DNA from: an uncultured bacterium
GTDB taxonomy: Bacteria; Verrucomicrobiota; Kiritimatiellia; RFP12; UBA1067
Direction of reading: 5' to 3'
DNA: 52,362 nucleotides
Assembly: GCA_902801025.1 (NCBI GenBank)
Contig: CADCGZ010000003.1
Coordinates: forward strand, 1-52,362
Every line of letters starts with the position of its first letter. Positions within the stretch are counted from its first letter, which is position 1. This document shows, in pieces, positions 8,110 to 18,500 of this stretch. Under the pieces are notes generated by a model. That model worked only from the letters and a program-made list of their open reading frames with translations, was not told where the DNA came from and searched no databases. A program made the position numbers and the translations under genes.

Positions 8110-9314
8110 TTCAGGCACCTTTCCGTTGCGCGTTTGAAGCCATCTGCCGAGCGGGCGATGATCTTTTCGTCGACCGCGCAGCTTAGACGGATGTAGCCGG
8201 CGCGGCCGAAGCCGGAACCGGGAACGGCGAGTATCTTCTCCTCGAGAAGCGCGTCGACGAACTTTGCGTCGTCACCACCAGGCGCCTTCGGGAAGAAGTA
8301 GAATGCGCCGCGGGGCATCGTGAACTCGATCCCGGCGTCCTTAAGAACCTTCGCCATCAGGTCATGGCGACGCTTGTAGATATCGAGATCGACAGTCGTG
8401 TCGCAGATCGCGGCGGCGAGGCGCTGGCCGATTACTGGCGCGTTGACGTAGCCGAGCGTACGGTTTACGAGTGTGAGCGTCGTCATCATCGCGCCGCCGT
8501 CCTCTGCGGAGAGAGCTGGATTTACGGCGATGTACCCAATTCGCTCGCCGGCCATCGAGAGCGTCTTCGAGAAGCTCCCAAGGACAAGCGCGAACTTCGA
8601 AAGCGGCAATATCGCGGGGACTTCCGCGCCATCGTAGGCGAACGCGCGATAGGGCTCGTCGGAAAGAAGGAAAAGAGGACGCTCGCCCTTCACGGCACGT
8701 TCGGCGTTGACGCTCTCGACAACGTCGACAAGCGCCTTTAGCTCGTCTTTAGAATAGATTGCGCCAGTCGGGTTGTTGGGCGAGTTGACGAGAATCGCTC
8801 GAGTCTTCGGCGTCACGGTCGCGGCAATCGCCGGGACGTCAAGCGAGAAATCCTCATGCGACGGAACGGGCTTGAGGACGCCGCCGAAATGTCCGCAGTA
8901 GTTGCCGTATTCCACGAAATACGGGCTCGGGACAACTACCTCGTCGCCTTCGTCGATTGTCGCCCTGAAGAAGCATACAAGCGCACTTGCCGCGCCGACA
9001 GTCATCATCACGTCTGCGCCCTTGAGCGCAACGCCCTGCTGTTTCGAAAGATGCGCGGCAATTGCGTCGCGCACGGCGGGGATGCCGGCGTTCGGGCAGT
9101 AGCCGAGCCCAAGCGGCCGTATCGCGTCGTCTGCGAGCTTGTGCAGGACGGCACGCGCGGCCTCTGGCGGCGGCACGTCCGGGTTGCCAAGGGAAAAATC
9201 GCATACGGCGTCCTCGCCAAACTGCTGCTTAAGCTCGATGCCCTTCTCGAACATCTTGCGTATGAAGCTGGACTTTCCTGCCGCAGCGTAAAAAACATCT
9301 GTTACTGTCTGCAT
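8106..9314 (-). CDS. PLP-dependent aminotransferase, class I/II
   Basis: 402 residues of the fold-type I aminotransferase family (COG0436-like), which transfers amino groups between amino acids and 2-oxoacids in the cytoplasm. Visible signatures are the SPNNPTG loop at 178-184, the PLP-ring Asp219 and Tyr222 in SDEPYR, and the Schiff-base Lys250 in SFSKTLSMAGERIGY. The C-terminal substrate Arg is probably that in GYIRLSCA. Substrate cannot be read from sequence; aspartate/aromatic or alanine-type use is typical of the group. It has an AAGGA ribosome site in a ~15-nt leader and its own strong -10 box, and is the first gene of an operon with the YdjY-like gene and rarA. Confidence 0.92.
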   Translation of the reverse strand: MQTVTDVFYAAAGKSSFIRKMFEKGIELKQQFGEDAVCDFSLGNPDVPPPEAARAVLHKLADDAIRPLGLGYCPNAGIPAVRDAIAAHLSKQQGVALKGADVMMTVGAASALVCFFRATIDEGDEVVVPSPYFVEYGNYCGHFGGVLKPVPSHEDFSLDVPAIAATVTPKTRAILVNSPNNPTGAIYSKDELKALVDVVESVNAERAVKGERPLFLLSDEPYRAFAYDGAEVPAILPLSKFALVLGSFSKTLSMAGERIGYIAVNPALSAEDGGAMMTTLTLVNRTLGYVNAPVIGQRLAAAICDTTVDLDIYKRRHDLMAKVLKDAGIEFTMPRGAFYFFPKAPGGDDAKFVDALLEEKILAVPGSGFGRAGYIRLSCAVDEKIIARSADGFKRATERCLK

Positions 9315-9336
9315 CTGAGTCGTTCCTTATGCGTAT

Positions 9337-9345
9337 ATTATACCA
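9337..9345 (-). promoter_or_regulatory. Extended -10 promoter of the aminotransferase operon
   Basis: Minus-strand TGG then TATAAT at 9342-9337, within TTTGGTATAATATACGC, a 17-base string also found unchanged before pgpA. There are 22 bases between the hexamer and the ATG at 9314, leaving a leader of ~15 nt with AAGGA. No recognisable -35. Confidence 0.65.
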
Positions 9346-9359
9346 AAATATGGCTCGAT

Positions 9360-10724
9360 CTACGCATTGTAGGCGTTGGCGCGTGTGCGCCACAGGCAGG
9401 CGAAAAGCGCCGCGCCGACGGCGGCAGTCACAACCATGACGAGAATCGGGAGCCGCCACCCGCCGGAAGACTGCGCAAGATTGCCGCATACCTTTCCCGC
9501 AACGGAAACGCCGACATACGAAAAGAGCGAGATGAACCCGATGGCCGTTCCCGCAAAACCCTTAGTCGCGATGTTCGTCGCCGTTACGCCGGTAAGCGCC
9601 TGTGGCCCGTAGAGGCAGAAGCCGCCAATACACAGCGCCGCAGCGCCGAGCATCCCGGCCGGAAGAAACCAGAACCCCGCGAGAAGCGCGGCAGTCAGCG
9701 CCATCAGGAACAGGCAAAGCCGCGGCGCCCTACCGCCGAAGAACCGGTCCGTCGCCCAGCCAGCAAATAACATGCCGCCGATCCCAGCAAACTCGAACAG
9801 CATGATCACCGTGCCCGTCTCGCTCGGATCGAACCCCTTCGCCTCCTGCAGCATCGTCGGGCCCCAGTCGGCGATAAGCGCCCTCACGGCGTTGATCGTG
9901 AAGTTTATCAAGCCCAGCATCCAGATGACGGGGTTCAGGAAGACCATGCGCAGGGAAGAGCCGGCAAGTGGAGGATTGGGGGAGTGGGGGAGTTTGAGGG
10001 CGGAAGCTTCCGTTCCGGGGAGATCGGGCAGGCCTTCTTCCTTCGGCGTGCCCGGAAGCCAGAACAGCATAAGCAGGAGTCCGAGCGCGCCGAGGATCGC
10101 CATCGACCAGAAGCACCACCGCCACATGCCGACGCCCTGGTTCGCGGAACCGATCACGCCAAGCCCCATCAAAACCCCGCATATCTTGGCGACGAGCCCT
10201 CCGCCCACCGAGTGCGACGTGTTCCATACTGACATCTTAGTCGCTAGCTCCTTCGGCGGAATCCAGAACGCGATCAGCTTTGCGCACGGCGGGAAGCCCG
10301 TCCCCTGGAAGAACTGGTTGAGGACGAGAAGCAGTCCGAACGTCCACACGAGCGGCATCGCAGCATCTGCCGCTCCCGCCGCGTCATAGCCGAACCATGC
10401 CGCGATCTGCGGCGCGAAGCCGAACGCGACGTTGACGAGAGTGCATGCGAGAAGCCCGAAACACAGCATCTTCCTCGGCGCCACCTTGTCGCCGACGATT
10501 CCGTTCACGAACTTCGACAGGCCGTAGACTATGCCGCCCCAGAAGAGGAAGTTGCCGAGCATCGACTTCGAGATGCCGCAGTCCTGCTGCAGCCCCGGCA
10601 TCGCGAAGGAGAAGTTCTTGCGCATGAAGTAGAAGAGCGTGTAGCCGATCATCGTGGCGAAGAGCATCCGCCACTGCTTGCGCGAGAATCGCCAGTCCGT
10701 CTGTTCGTCTTCAAGCAGTTTCAT
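9360..10724 (-). CDS. MFS transporter, organophosphate:phosphate antiporter (OPA) family
   Basis: 454 residues with about twelve hydrophobic segments. The N-terminal GYTLFYFMRKNFSFAMP, the NQFFQGTGFPPCAKLIAFW segment and SVWNTSHSVGGG are the hallmark stretches of GlpT/UhpT-type antiporters, which exchange sugar or glycerol phosphates for inorganic phosphate across the inner membrane. A soluble loop at ~220-250 (LPDLPGTEAS...) separates the halves. The ATG at 10724 follows AGGGAG by five bases; a GTG at 10730 overlapping the kinase stop is the alternative. It is the last gene of the kinase-dehydrogenase operon, so the imported substrate is probably a phosphorylated sugar or polyol handled by those enzymes (inference). 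Confidence 0.9.
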   Translation of the reverse strand: MKLLEDEQTDWRFSRKQWRMLFATMIGYTLFYFMRKNFSFAMPGLQQDCGISKSMLGNFLFWGGIVYGLSKFVNGIVGDKVAPRKMLCFGLLACTLVNVAFGFAPQIAAWFGYDAAGAADAAMPLVWTFGLLLVLNQFFQGTGFPPCAKLIAFWIPPKELATKMSVWNTSHSVGGGLVAKICGVLMGLGVIGSANQGVGMWRWCFWSMAILGALGLLLMLFWLPGTPKEEGLPDLPGTEASALKLPHSPNPPLAGSSLRMVFLNPVIWMLGLINFTINAVRALIADWGPTMLQEAKGFDPSETGTVIMLFEFAGIGGMLFAGWATDRFFGGRAPRLCLFLMALTAALLAGFWFLPAGMLGAAALCIGGFCLYGPQALTGVTATNIATKGFAGTAIGFISLFSYVGVSVAGKVCGNLAQSSGGWRLPILVMVVTAAVGAALFACLWRTRANAYNA

Positions 10725-10726
10725 GC

Positions 10727-11683
10727 TCACTCCCTGTTGAAAAGCCCATCGACAAGCGAGGCGGGTGGAGGCGCGCCGCCAGGCATCGTGCAGGCCGCGG
10801 AACCTGCGGCAACCGCCCAGCCGGCGGCATCGTGGGACAAAACGCCTGCTCCTTCACCATCTACACGTTCTACATGTTCTACACGGCTCAAATCTGCTTC
10901 CCCGAACACGCGCCAACACCATTCCGCAAGCAACGTGTCCCCTGCAGCAGTCGTGTCGACAACATCGACCTTCGGCGCAGCGACGAACTCTCCGTCGAAC
11001 CACGCCCCCGCGCCGCCATCGGAGATTATCACATGCGCCACCTTTTCGCGCAGAATATCCGTCGCCTTCGCGAACTCACCGGGCGTCTTCGGAACGAAAC
11101 CGACAAGCGGCTCGCACTCCTCAGCATTCGGCTTTATGACGTCAGGATGCGCCTTGACGCCCTCAACAAGCGCATCGCCGCTCGCGTCGAGCACGACCGT
11201 AAAGCCAAGCGATTTGAGGCGCGCGACGGCACTGGCGTAGAAATCCTTCGGAACAACAGGCGGCAGCGAGCCCGAGAGAACAGCAACCGCGGGCGAAGCG
11301 AAAGACGAAAGAGACAGAAGCGAATCAAGGGACGGCACTGCGGCGAGCCCGGGGAATGCGGCGCGGTTGAGTTTCACCGACCCGCCCGGCCAGACGATCA
11401 TCTCGTTTCGCCGCGTTGCGCCTGGAACGCGCACGAATCTGTCCTCGATGGCGTACTTCGCAAGCTCCTTTGCGAAAGGCCTGTCGTTGTCCTCGCCGAG
11501 AAGTCCGCCGCAGGCGACTTCCGCGCCCCTGATCGCCAACCAGCGCGCGACGTTGACGGCTTTGCCGCCGACGTTCTCCTCCTCGACGACATCCTTGAAG
11601 ATTTCGCCTTCGCCCTTCGGCGCAGACAGCAGCCTCACCGTCGCGTCGATCGCAGGGCTCATGCACAGGCAGAAGAATTTCAA
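10727..11683 (-). CDS. PfkB-family sugar kinase (1-phosphofructokinase/tagatose-6-phosphate kinase type)
   Basis: 318 residues. Family features: SPAID at 9-13, GGKAVNVARWL at 39-49, LSGSLPP at 136-142, KPNAEE at 184-189 and the ATP/anion-hole motif at 243-249 with catalytic base Asp249. The motif reads DTTAAGD, whereas LacC/FruK relatives usually have GAGD, so the first Gly is Ala. The start is TTG, overlapping the dehydrogenase stop as TTGA; this places SPAID where the family has NPAID, so the next ATG at codon 8 is too late. A 9-nt tandem repeat encodes VEHVERVD at 268-275 inside an extra loop. ATP-dependent phosphorylation of a phosphorylated ketose is the likely reaction; the exact substrate is unknown. 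Confidence 0.9.
   Translation of the reverse strand: MKFFCLCMSPAIDATVRLLSAPKGEGEIFKDVVEEENVGGKAVNVARWLAIRGAEVACGGLLGEDNDRPFAKELAKYAIEDRFVRVPGATRRNEMIVWPGGSVKLNRAAFPGLAAVPSLDSLLSLSSFASPAVAVLSGSLPPVVPKDFYASAVARLKSLGFTVVLDASGDALVEGVKAHPDVIKPNAEECEPLVGFVPKTPGEFAKATDILREKVAHVIISDGGAGAWFDGEFVAAPKVDVVDTTAAGDTLLAEWCWRVFGEADLSRVEHVERVDGEGAGVLSHDAAGWAVAAGSAACTMPGGAPPPASLVDGLFNRE
10859..10885 (-). repeat. In-frame 3 x 9-bp tandem repeat inside the PfkB gene
   Basis: Three imperfect copies on the plus strand: ATCTACACG (10859-10867), TTCTACATG (10868-10876) and TTCTACACG (10877-10885). They are less GC-rich than the gene around them and encode part of the loop VEHVERVD, which relatives lack. Copy-number change would keep the reading frame. 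Confidence 0.75.
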
Positions 11684-13053
11684 AGCTCAATTCTCCTTTC
11701 GACGATCTTCTCCTTCGGTACGCCGACATCGACCTTCGGGGCGTTTGCCAGCAGGTAGTCCTCCGCCTCCTTGCACCAGAGTCCGTTGTTCGCGGAGCAT
11801 AGGCGGTCGAGTTCGGCATAGAACGGATCGCTCTTCCCCTTCTCGGCGAAGTCGGCTATCGCAGTCATCGGCATGCTGACGTGCGTGTAGACGAGGCGCT
11901 TCCCGCCCGGGACCTTCGTGAGGTCGAGCGTCGCCTGGAACGCGGAGTCGAGTCCGCCGACATGCGTGATCATAACCTCCGGATGGAGCAGACCCTTGCC
12001 GATCCAGTCGACGGAATCGGACATGTCCTTCACGTCGCCGCCGGAGTTGGCGACGATATGGTGGTTCATGTAGTGGATGTTGTAGAAGTTGAACATGGCG
12101 GAGAGCTTCTGGTCCGTCGGCCCCGCGAAGAAGTTGAGGCATCCGCCGAAGGCGAGCAGGTCCGAGCACTGCGTGATGAGCGCGGGCACGGCCGCGAAGA
12201 GGAAGATGTCGTCGTAGCCGCCGCCAGTCGAAGTCGGGTTCGCGGCGTCGACGGGGTCGTCGCTGTTCAGCGACTTGAGATACGAAACGGGGTCGTCCAC
12301 GTTCTTCGTGTTGACGAAAAACACCTCTACTCCGTTGACCGTTCCCCGGGCAACAACATCCCCGTTCCCCGTCACCCCGAACATCCTCGCCGCGCGCGCG
12401 AGCCTCGCGTCGTCGATGTCGGTTACGACGAGGCGGCGCGGACGCTTCTCCGGCGAGTGGCAGGCGATGTCGATGCATCCAAGCCCCATCGCGCCGCAGC
12501 CTGCCATGAGCAGCATCGTGCCGCCCTTCTCGATGCCCATCTCGTGGACGTGCGACCCGAACGGATGGTGGTAGTTGGTGCGGAAAGCCGATACGATGCA
12601 GCTGATCGGCTCCGCCAAGGAACACTTGAAGTACGCGTCGCCGTCGTAAGGCAGAAGGCAGCCCATCTCCATAACGATGGACGGAAGATACACGCACGTC
12701 GTCTCGCCGCCGATCGAATGCCACGCATACCCCATCGTCTCGAGTTCGTGTCCGGGTATGTTGAACGCGGGCTGTATGCACACATGCTGCCCGACGCTGA
12801 ACTGCCCAGCCCACTTCGTCCCGACTTCGCGCACAATACCAGAGACTTCGTGCCCGAACATAATCGGATTCGTCGCGATGTCCTTCGGCACCCTCTTGTG
12901 TCCGGTGCCTAAAGACAGCGCCTTGTAGTCGCTGAGGCAGATCGTGTTCGTCACGATCTCGACGACGACTCCGCCTTCGCCCGCGCCCTCTAACTCGACA
13001 TCCTCAAGCCTGGCATCGCCGGCCGCATACAGTCTCCATGCCTTTGCCTTCAT
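11680..13053 (-). CDS. Zinc-type medium-chain dehydrogenase, sorbose-1-phosphate reductase (SorE)-like
   Basis: 457 residues, longer than the ~350 of most MDR alcohol dehydrogenases and close to the SorE/YggP-type group (recalled, not searched). Catalytic-zinc ligands are probably Cys39 (TICLSDYK) and His68/Glu69 (FGHE). The nucleotide-binding loop is GCGAMGLG near residue 190, followed by VVTDIDDARL with the Asp expected for NAD(H) use. The four-Cys structural zinc site is absent. SorE reduces L-sorbose 1-phosphate to glucitol 6-phosphate; a related ketose-phosphate or polyol-phosphate substrate is likely, given the PfkB kinase and OPA transporter that follow in overlapping reading frames. 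An AAAGGAAC ribosome site precedes the ATG, 19 nt after the phytase-like gene. Confidence 0.88.
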   Translation of the reverse strand: MKAKAWRLYAAGDARLEDVELEGAGEGGVVVEIVTNTICLSDYKALSLGTGHKRVPKDIATNPIMFGHEVSGIVREVGTKWAGQFSVGQHVCIQPAFNIPGHELETMGYAWHSIGGETTCVYLPSIVMEMGCLLPYDGDAYFKCSLAEPISCIVSAFRTNYHHPFGSHVHEMGIEKGGTMLLMAGCGAMGLGCIDIACHSPEKRPRRLVVTDIDDARLARAARMFGVTGNGDVVARGTVNGVEVFFVNTKNVDDPVSYLKSLNSDDPVDAANPTSTGGGYDDIFLFAAVPALITQCSDLLAFGGCLNFFAGPTDQKLSAMFNFYNIHYMNHHIVANSGGDVKDMSDSVDWIGKGLLHPEVMITHVGGLDSAFQATLDLTKVPGGKRLVYTHVSMPMTAIADFAEKGKSDPFYAELDRLCSANNGLWCKEAEDYLLANAPKVDVGVPKEKIVERRIEL

Positions 13054-13072
13054 CTCTTGTTCCTTTCTGTCG

Positions 13073-15454
13073 CTACTTGCGATTGGATTCGACCTTCACG
13101 CGGTAGAAGCCCTGCGTCTCGTCGATCGGAGCGTTGCTCGTCCAGACGGTGCGCTTCACGCCGCCGTCCACGACGATCTTCGTCGTGCCTGCGACAGGCG
13201 ACTCCGTTCCGCCGATGGTCTCCGCCATGTAGACTGGATAGAGGGCGTCGCGGGCATCGCTTCCGAGGTCTTCACGAACGCCGTTGAACGAAAGCTCCAA
13301 TCTGCCGTCGTCGAGGACGCGAATTCCCGTGATCGCAAACGGCTCGTCGACAGCCGGATCAAGCCCTGCGTCGTATGCATCTGCCAAAAGATAGCCGAGA
13401 CTGCGCAGCTTCGGGGCGGGAATCGGTTTTTGCGGATTGAGCCCGAGGCCCTGCGCCTTAAGCCAGGCCACGCTCACGCCGTCGATTTGCGTTGTCTCTG
13501 CCGAAAGCTCCGTTTCGAACTCCTCCGTCGTCTTGATGACGTCGTCCACCTTTACCGAGCCACGCAGATCGAGCACCGCAATCTTTCCGTTCTCGCTGTT
13601 CCCCAGCGTTCTGTGCCATGCGCCGCGGTTCGACGTGTCGAGCGGAGAGCGCACACCGAAGTCCGTCATGCAGGCTTCTCCGTTGATGCGCACGAGCGCG
13701 TATGTCTCGCCGGGCTTCGTGGTGGAGTCAAGCGAAACCGACAGTCTCACCCAGTCGCCGTTCTTGTAGACGGTCTCCGAAAGCGTCGCCCAGCCCGCCT
13801 CGCCGTCCGCGTTGCGGCAGTACATCTTCAGTTTGCCGTCCGTGTCGCAGATGATGACTACCTTCTCGCCGTCCTTCGCCTCAACCGGCGCCTCGTCGGC
13901 GGAACGCCTGACGACGGCAATCATCATGTCGAGACGGTCGTTTCCGTTCGTCGTGCATGAGAAGCTGCGAACGGCGGCATCCTCAACCTCGAGGACCTTC
14001 GTGTGCGCATCCTTCGGCATCGGGAACCCGGGCGGATTCGGCGGCATGTATTCCGCCGCTATGATTTCGCCTGTGCCTGTCCAGCTGCCGACCTCGCCAC
14101 TGTCGACCATCGCGCCGACTGCATAGCTCTCGAAGCTCTCAGCATCGTCGATCGGCGTTGCGGCGACGGACGATTTGAATCCCCACGCGAATGTGCAGTC
14201 TTCGCTGACGGTAAACGACGCCGAAGCGCCGCTGCCCTCGGCAGACGCTCCGCTCAGGCTCCACGCGACGTTTGTGCAGTTTGCCGCGTTGTTCGTATAC
14301 GCCGACGCGTACTCCGCGCCCGATAGCGAGAGATTGACGTATGTGCCGTCCATGTAGCGATAGGGTCCGCCGACAATCGAAGATGATCCAACCCCAGGCT
14401 TCGTGAAATTGACGGTGCGAATGTTGAGTCCTGACAGCTTAAGCGTGAAGACACCCTCCTCCGCGTATGAACCGCCGTCGCTCACGAGCACGATCACGCA
14501 TGAACCGTCGTTCAGGCTCGGCCCGAGGCACATGCCCTCGTAGTTCGGCATGTCGCTGCCGTGATGGTATTCCCACAGCTGCGTCTTGGACACCTTCTTG
14601 TATGTGGCGGTCTTAAGCGACGCAATGGACGAGACGTCGTCTGCACCGGTGAAGTCAACCTGGTAGATGCGAACCTGGAAATCAGGGAACCATCCCTCCG
14701 GGTTGTAGCAGCGCCTTTCAAGAACAAGCAGAGTGCCGTCTGGCAGCGCACAGAGTCCAGAGACCCCGCTTCGCGTATGTTCATCTTTTACAGATCCGAT
14801 AGGCTCAGTCACATACGCCCATTCGCCGTTCGGAGTCCAGTTGTCGTAGACAGACTCGCGCGTGAACCGCGTCAGTCGCACCACGGAACCAACCGAGTTT
14901 GTCGCAAGCTCGCCATCGACCTTCAACGCCTCTTCGTTCGCCGTCCACATCGTCATGCCGTCGCCGGAAATCGTAAGCGCCTCAAGACTATAGTTCCCGT
15001 AATACTGCTTCTGTATGGCAGGCACGGGAGCCGAGCGGAGAAGATCGCCGGCCGATGGATCGAACTCGCGGATGAGCGCGCTCGTCTCCTGCGAAATCCA
15101 CACGTTTCCGGACGCAGGATCGAACGCGCATCCCTCCATGTCGTTGCCGCCGGACATTACGACGCCTGTTCCGATGTCCATCCCGTTTGTACTCGAGGCG
15201 AGCGAACCTGTCTCTCGGTTGATCTTCAGCGTGATTGGATACAGCTTCTTGTCGTTGTCGTCGACGGCGTAGTATAGGTCGCCTCCGGCATAAGTGATGC
15301 CGCTGATCTGCTCGGCGCCGTACGTGGAGCTATCAGGTCGCGTCGCCTGTGAAACAGTCGTTATCTTCAGCGCGGCATTGGCCGACGTCGAACCGACTGC
15401 CATCGCCGCGGCGATGGCAGCAGTTGTACCAAATGCACGTGAACGTACAGACAT
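13073..15454 (-). CDS. Secreted phytase-like esterase with C-terminal beta domains
   Basis: 793 residues with a signal peptide (residues ~1-27, ending STSANA). Residues ~30-350 look like the beta-propeller domain annotated 'esterase-like activity of phytase': GISGITYAGGDLYYAVDDND, DMEGCAFDPASGNVWISQE, NEGMCLGPSL-type repeats and GLCALPDGTLLVLERR. Residues ~450-660 form a jelly-roll-like domain, and the C-terminus ends with QGFYRVKVESNRK, a terminal strand common in secreted proteins of this group. The domain family name does not prove phytase activity. The stop lies 19 nt before a sugar-phosphate dehydrogenase, and an organophosphate transporter is encoded further down, so extracellular attack on a phosphorylated or esterified compound fits the context. 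No clear ribosome site was seen before its ATG. Confidence 0.75.
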   Translation of the reverse strand: MSVRSRAFGTTAAIAAAMAVGSTSANAALKITTVSQATRPDSSTYGAEQISGITYAGGDLYYAVDDNDKKLYPITLKINRETGSLASSTNGMDIGTGVVMSGGNDMEGCAFDPASGNVWISQETSALIREFDPSAGDLLRSAPVPAIQKQYYGNYSLEALTISGDGMTMWTANEEALKVDGELATNSVGSVVRLTRFTRESVYDNWTPNGEWAYVTEPIGSVKDEHTRSGVSGLCALPDGTLLVLERRCYNPEGWFPDFQVRIYQVDFTGADDVSSIASLKTATYKKVSKTQLWEYHHGSDMPNYEGMCLGPSLNDGSCVIVLVSDGGSYAEEGVFTLKLSGLNIRTVNFTKPGVGSSSIVGGPYRYMDGTYVNLSLSGAEYASAYTNNAANCTNVAWSLSGASAEGSGASASFTVSEDCTFAWGFKSSVAATPIDDAESFESYAVGAMVDSGEVGSWTGTGEIIAAEYMPPNPPGFPMPKDAHTKVLEVEDAAVRSFSCTTNGNDRLDMMIAVVRRSADEAPVEAKDGEKVVIICDTDGKLKMYCRNADGEAGWATLSETVYKNGDWVRLSVSLDSTTKPGETYALVRINGEACMTDFGVRSPLDTSNRGAWHRTLGNSENGKIAVLDLRGSVKVDDVIKTTEEFETELSAETTQIDGVSVAWLKAQGLGLNPQKPIPAPKLRSLGYLLADAYDAGLDPAVDEPFAITGIRVLDDGRLELSFNGVREDLGSDARDALYPVYMAETIGGTESPVAGTTKIVVDGGVKRTVWTSNAPIDETQGFYRVKVESNRK

Positions 15455-15512
15455 TTTCTACAGCAATTGCCAATCAAAATCGAAAGAATAATTGAGAGCA
15501 TATCACCGGCGA

Positions 15513-18500
15513 CTATCGAAGAATCAACACCAGTCCACGTTTACGCGCACTCCACGTAATCCGGACCTTGCCCTGCGACTCATCGTACATATAGCTATTC
15601 CCCTCGCGCCAGGTCTTTCCAATCCACGCGCCATCCACATACGTCTCAAGGTAGTATCCGCCAACGGGCTTAAGCGCATCGTCAAAATCCCTGACCGTCG
15701 TCGCGGAGAAGGTGTAGGAGCCCTCGACCTTGTAGTTGCCGACGCCCTCGGCGAGCGTCTCGCCCGTGCCGTCGCCGCACTTCGTGGCGATAGTCACGTT
15801 GCATTCCGGCGGATTCCCCCTGAAGCGCGCCTCGTCAACCTTGCGGTTGTGTTCCAGTTCATCAGGCAGGAGCATACGAGTATAGACGCGTACAGCCTGG
15901 ATTTTGCCGTTGAAGCGGCGCTCGTTCGTCTTCGTGGCGTCGTCGGGGAAATACACGCCGCCGATATAGAACGGACGATCCTTGAATATTGTCCAGTCAC
16001 CACGCCATTTCCCCGTCCAGTTGTTCAACGTTGGCGATGTAGTTTCAAACACGGTGTATGCACCGGCATGATAGATGGCATTAACATATTGCTCTCCCCA
16101 ATTTGGCACATACACGGCTCCCGCGTTGTGCACTTTGAAACGGGCTTGCCTCCCATCGGTAAATATCCCCGCGTAGATATTGCAATAGTCGTTGGTAGAG
16201 CCAAATATCGTCGGATAGGCAGTTTGCTTGTTGTAATCGTCGCAGACGACTTGAATAGTCAGATAGCATTGGCCGTCAAAGTCAGGATTCGCGCCGAGCG
16301 TTGCGAACTTGCCGCCGTTGACGAAGTTGTAGCCGTCTTTGGCCCATCCGCCGGAGTTGGAGCCCGTGGCGGAATCGAAAGTCGCGTTCAGGCTTGCGCC
16401 GCCCGTGCCGAGGTTCACCCACTCCGTCGCGTTCAAGTCGTGGTCCGCCGTCGCGCCTGCATTGCGAAAGCCGTCGAAGTTAAGATAGAGCCCATCCTGC
16501 ACATAGTCGCCGACGTCGTAATCCTTGATCTTCGTGAGGCGGCTCTTGACGACCCAGTTCCATGTAAGGCGCTTGGAGGCGGTGGCGACATTGGCGGAAT
16601 AGGCGCCGGACTCGCAGGAGACAGGCTCGCCCCAGGCGGAGCCGTTCCATGTTTCCAGCGTGTAACCTGCAAGTTCGTATGGGATGCCACCGAAAACGAC
16701 TTCGGTCTGCGCCGTGAACGTGTAGCCCGCGACCGGACGGTACGCACCGCATGGCAGGTCGCCGCCGAGGCCTTCGACGGTTGATGCAACCACAAGATCG
16801 CCAGCCGCCGCAGGAGAGCGCCCGAAGAAGCGAATCTCGTCCGCCTTACGGTTCTTCACGAGTTCTGCATCCGTCAACGGGCGGTTGTAGATACGCGCCG
16901 ACTTGTAGGTTCCGTGGAACCTGCGCAGATTATAGCCCATCGCACTAGAGCCGCCATCGCCGTTGCCGCTGGCAAAGGTGATGGTCTGCGTGCCAATGGA
17001 CTTGTCGAAAGCCCTTGTGACGCCATCCTGTGCAGCCGTCTGGAAGAGCGCGGCATTGACACCATCCGACCATCCTGTCATATACTCGCCGTCCCATCCC
17101 TTGAGGCTGGGGTCGCGCGTATGCGTGTTCGCAACCTTGAACTGCACACCAGGCGTGTCATTGTTATTCTGGTTGTAGTACATAGCGAAGGGATCTCCCG
17201 ACGCGGCCTTTGTGCCAAAGAGCGCAGGCCAGGCCGTGACAATGCACTGCGACGTGCTGCGGCTGAAGTTGACGACCGCCTGCACCGTATACTTGTTTCC
17301 TATTGTGCGTGTCGTGTTCATGACGGCATACGCAGGTTTAGTCGTCCGCCCGTCGAAACGGTAGCCGTTGGCCGTCCATCCACAGGAGGAATCAACGCCT
17401 ATGAACTTCGCGTAGTCGCCATCATTGGCGAGGTCGGCCCATGTCGTCGCCGCGCTGTCGTGAATGGCCTGAAGACCAGTGTTGCGGATGCCGTCGAGAT
17501 GGACTACGAGGCCGTCCGTGACGTAATCGTTGAACGCCGCGTCGTAGCCCGGACCCGCCGTGTGCGTCCACTGCCAGGTGAGGCGGACTTTCGCAGTTGT
17601 ATCTGTGAGCGCGACGGAGAGGACGCCGCTGTGTGTTTCCGCCGCGCCCCACGCCGCGCCGTCCCAAGTCTCGAGCGTGTAGCCCGTGCAAGAGTATGTG
17701 TCATCGCCGACAGTCACGCTCGCAGGCGCGGAGAAGGTATGGCCGCCCGCCGAAAGCGCGTATGCGCCCTCCGGCGCGTCGCCCGAAACACCGCGCACGG
17801 ACGAAGCCACGACGACATTCGCGTCTGATGCGCCGATGCCGAAGAAGCGCGCATCGTCGATGGCGCGGTTCTGCGCAAGCTCGGCATCGCTCAGCACCCT
17901 GTTGTAGATCCTGATTGACTTGATCGTGCCCTTGAACCACCGTGCGCTGCGCAACTCCACCGAGTTGCCGGCACTGCCCACATAGACGGTTGCAGCGGGA
18001 ATATCGTTATTCGTAGCGCCGGTCTTATGCGCATTGCCCGTGGCATCGGAGATCGCCGCCGATTGAATAACATACTTGTCAGTGCCGTTGCGGATCGCCG
18101 TCACGTAGCGTTCTTCCCACGTTCCCTTCGCGATGTAGGCATTGTTGGCTGTAGTGGCGCATTTGAATGTCAGCTGGTGGTTAGGAGTGCTGTTGTTCAA
18201 GTCGTAATAGACATTGAGCGTATCATTGTTGTTGCAACCGACAAGCTGCGGCCAATTGATGCGCGTGGTCTGGGCGATTTTGGAGGCGTAAAGAACGTTG
18301 GTATCCGCTTCGCACACAACCTGCACCGTCACCTGCTGGCCAAGGCTTTCGAGCTGTTCGGAGAACTGGGCGAAACTGCGGGCGTCGAAGTAGTAGCCGT
18401 CGTCAAGCCATTCGCTCGCGTCGCCTTCATCGCGTGCGATCGTTGCCACTTTGCCGTCCACAAGGTCGATCCACTGCTTGGCGGAATAATCGTGCGGAGA

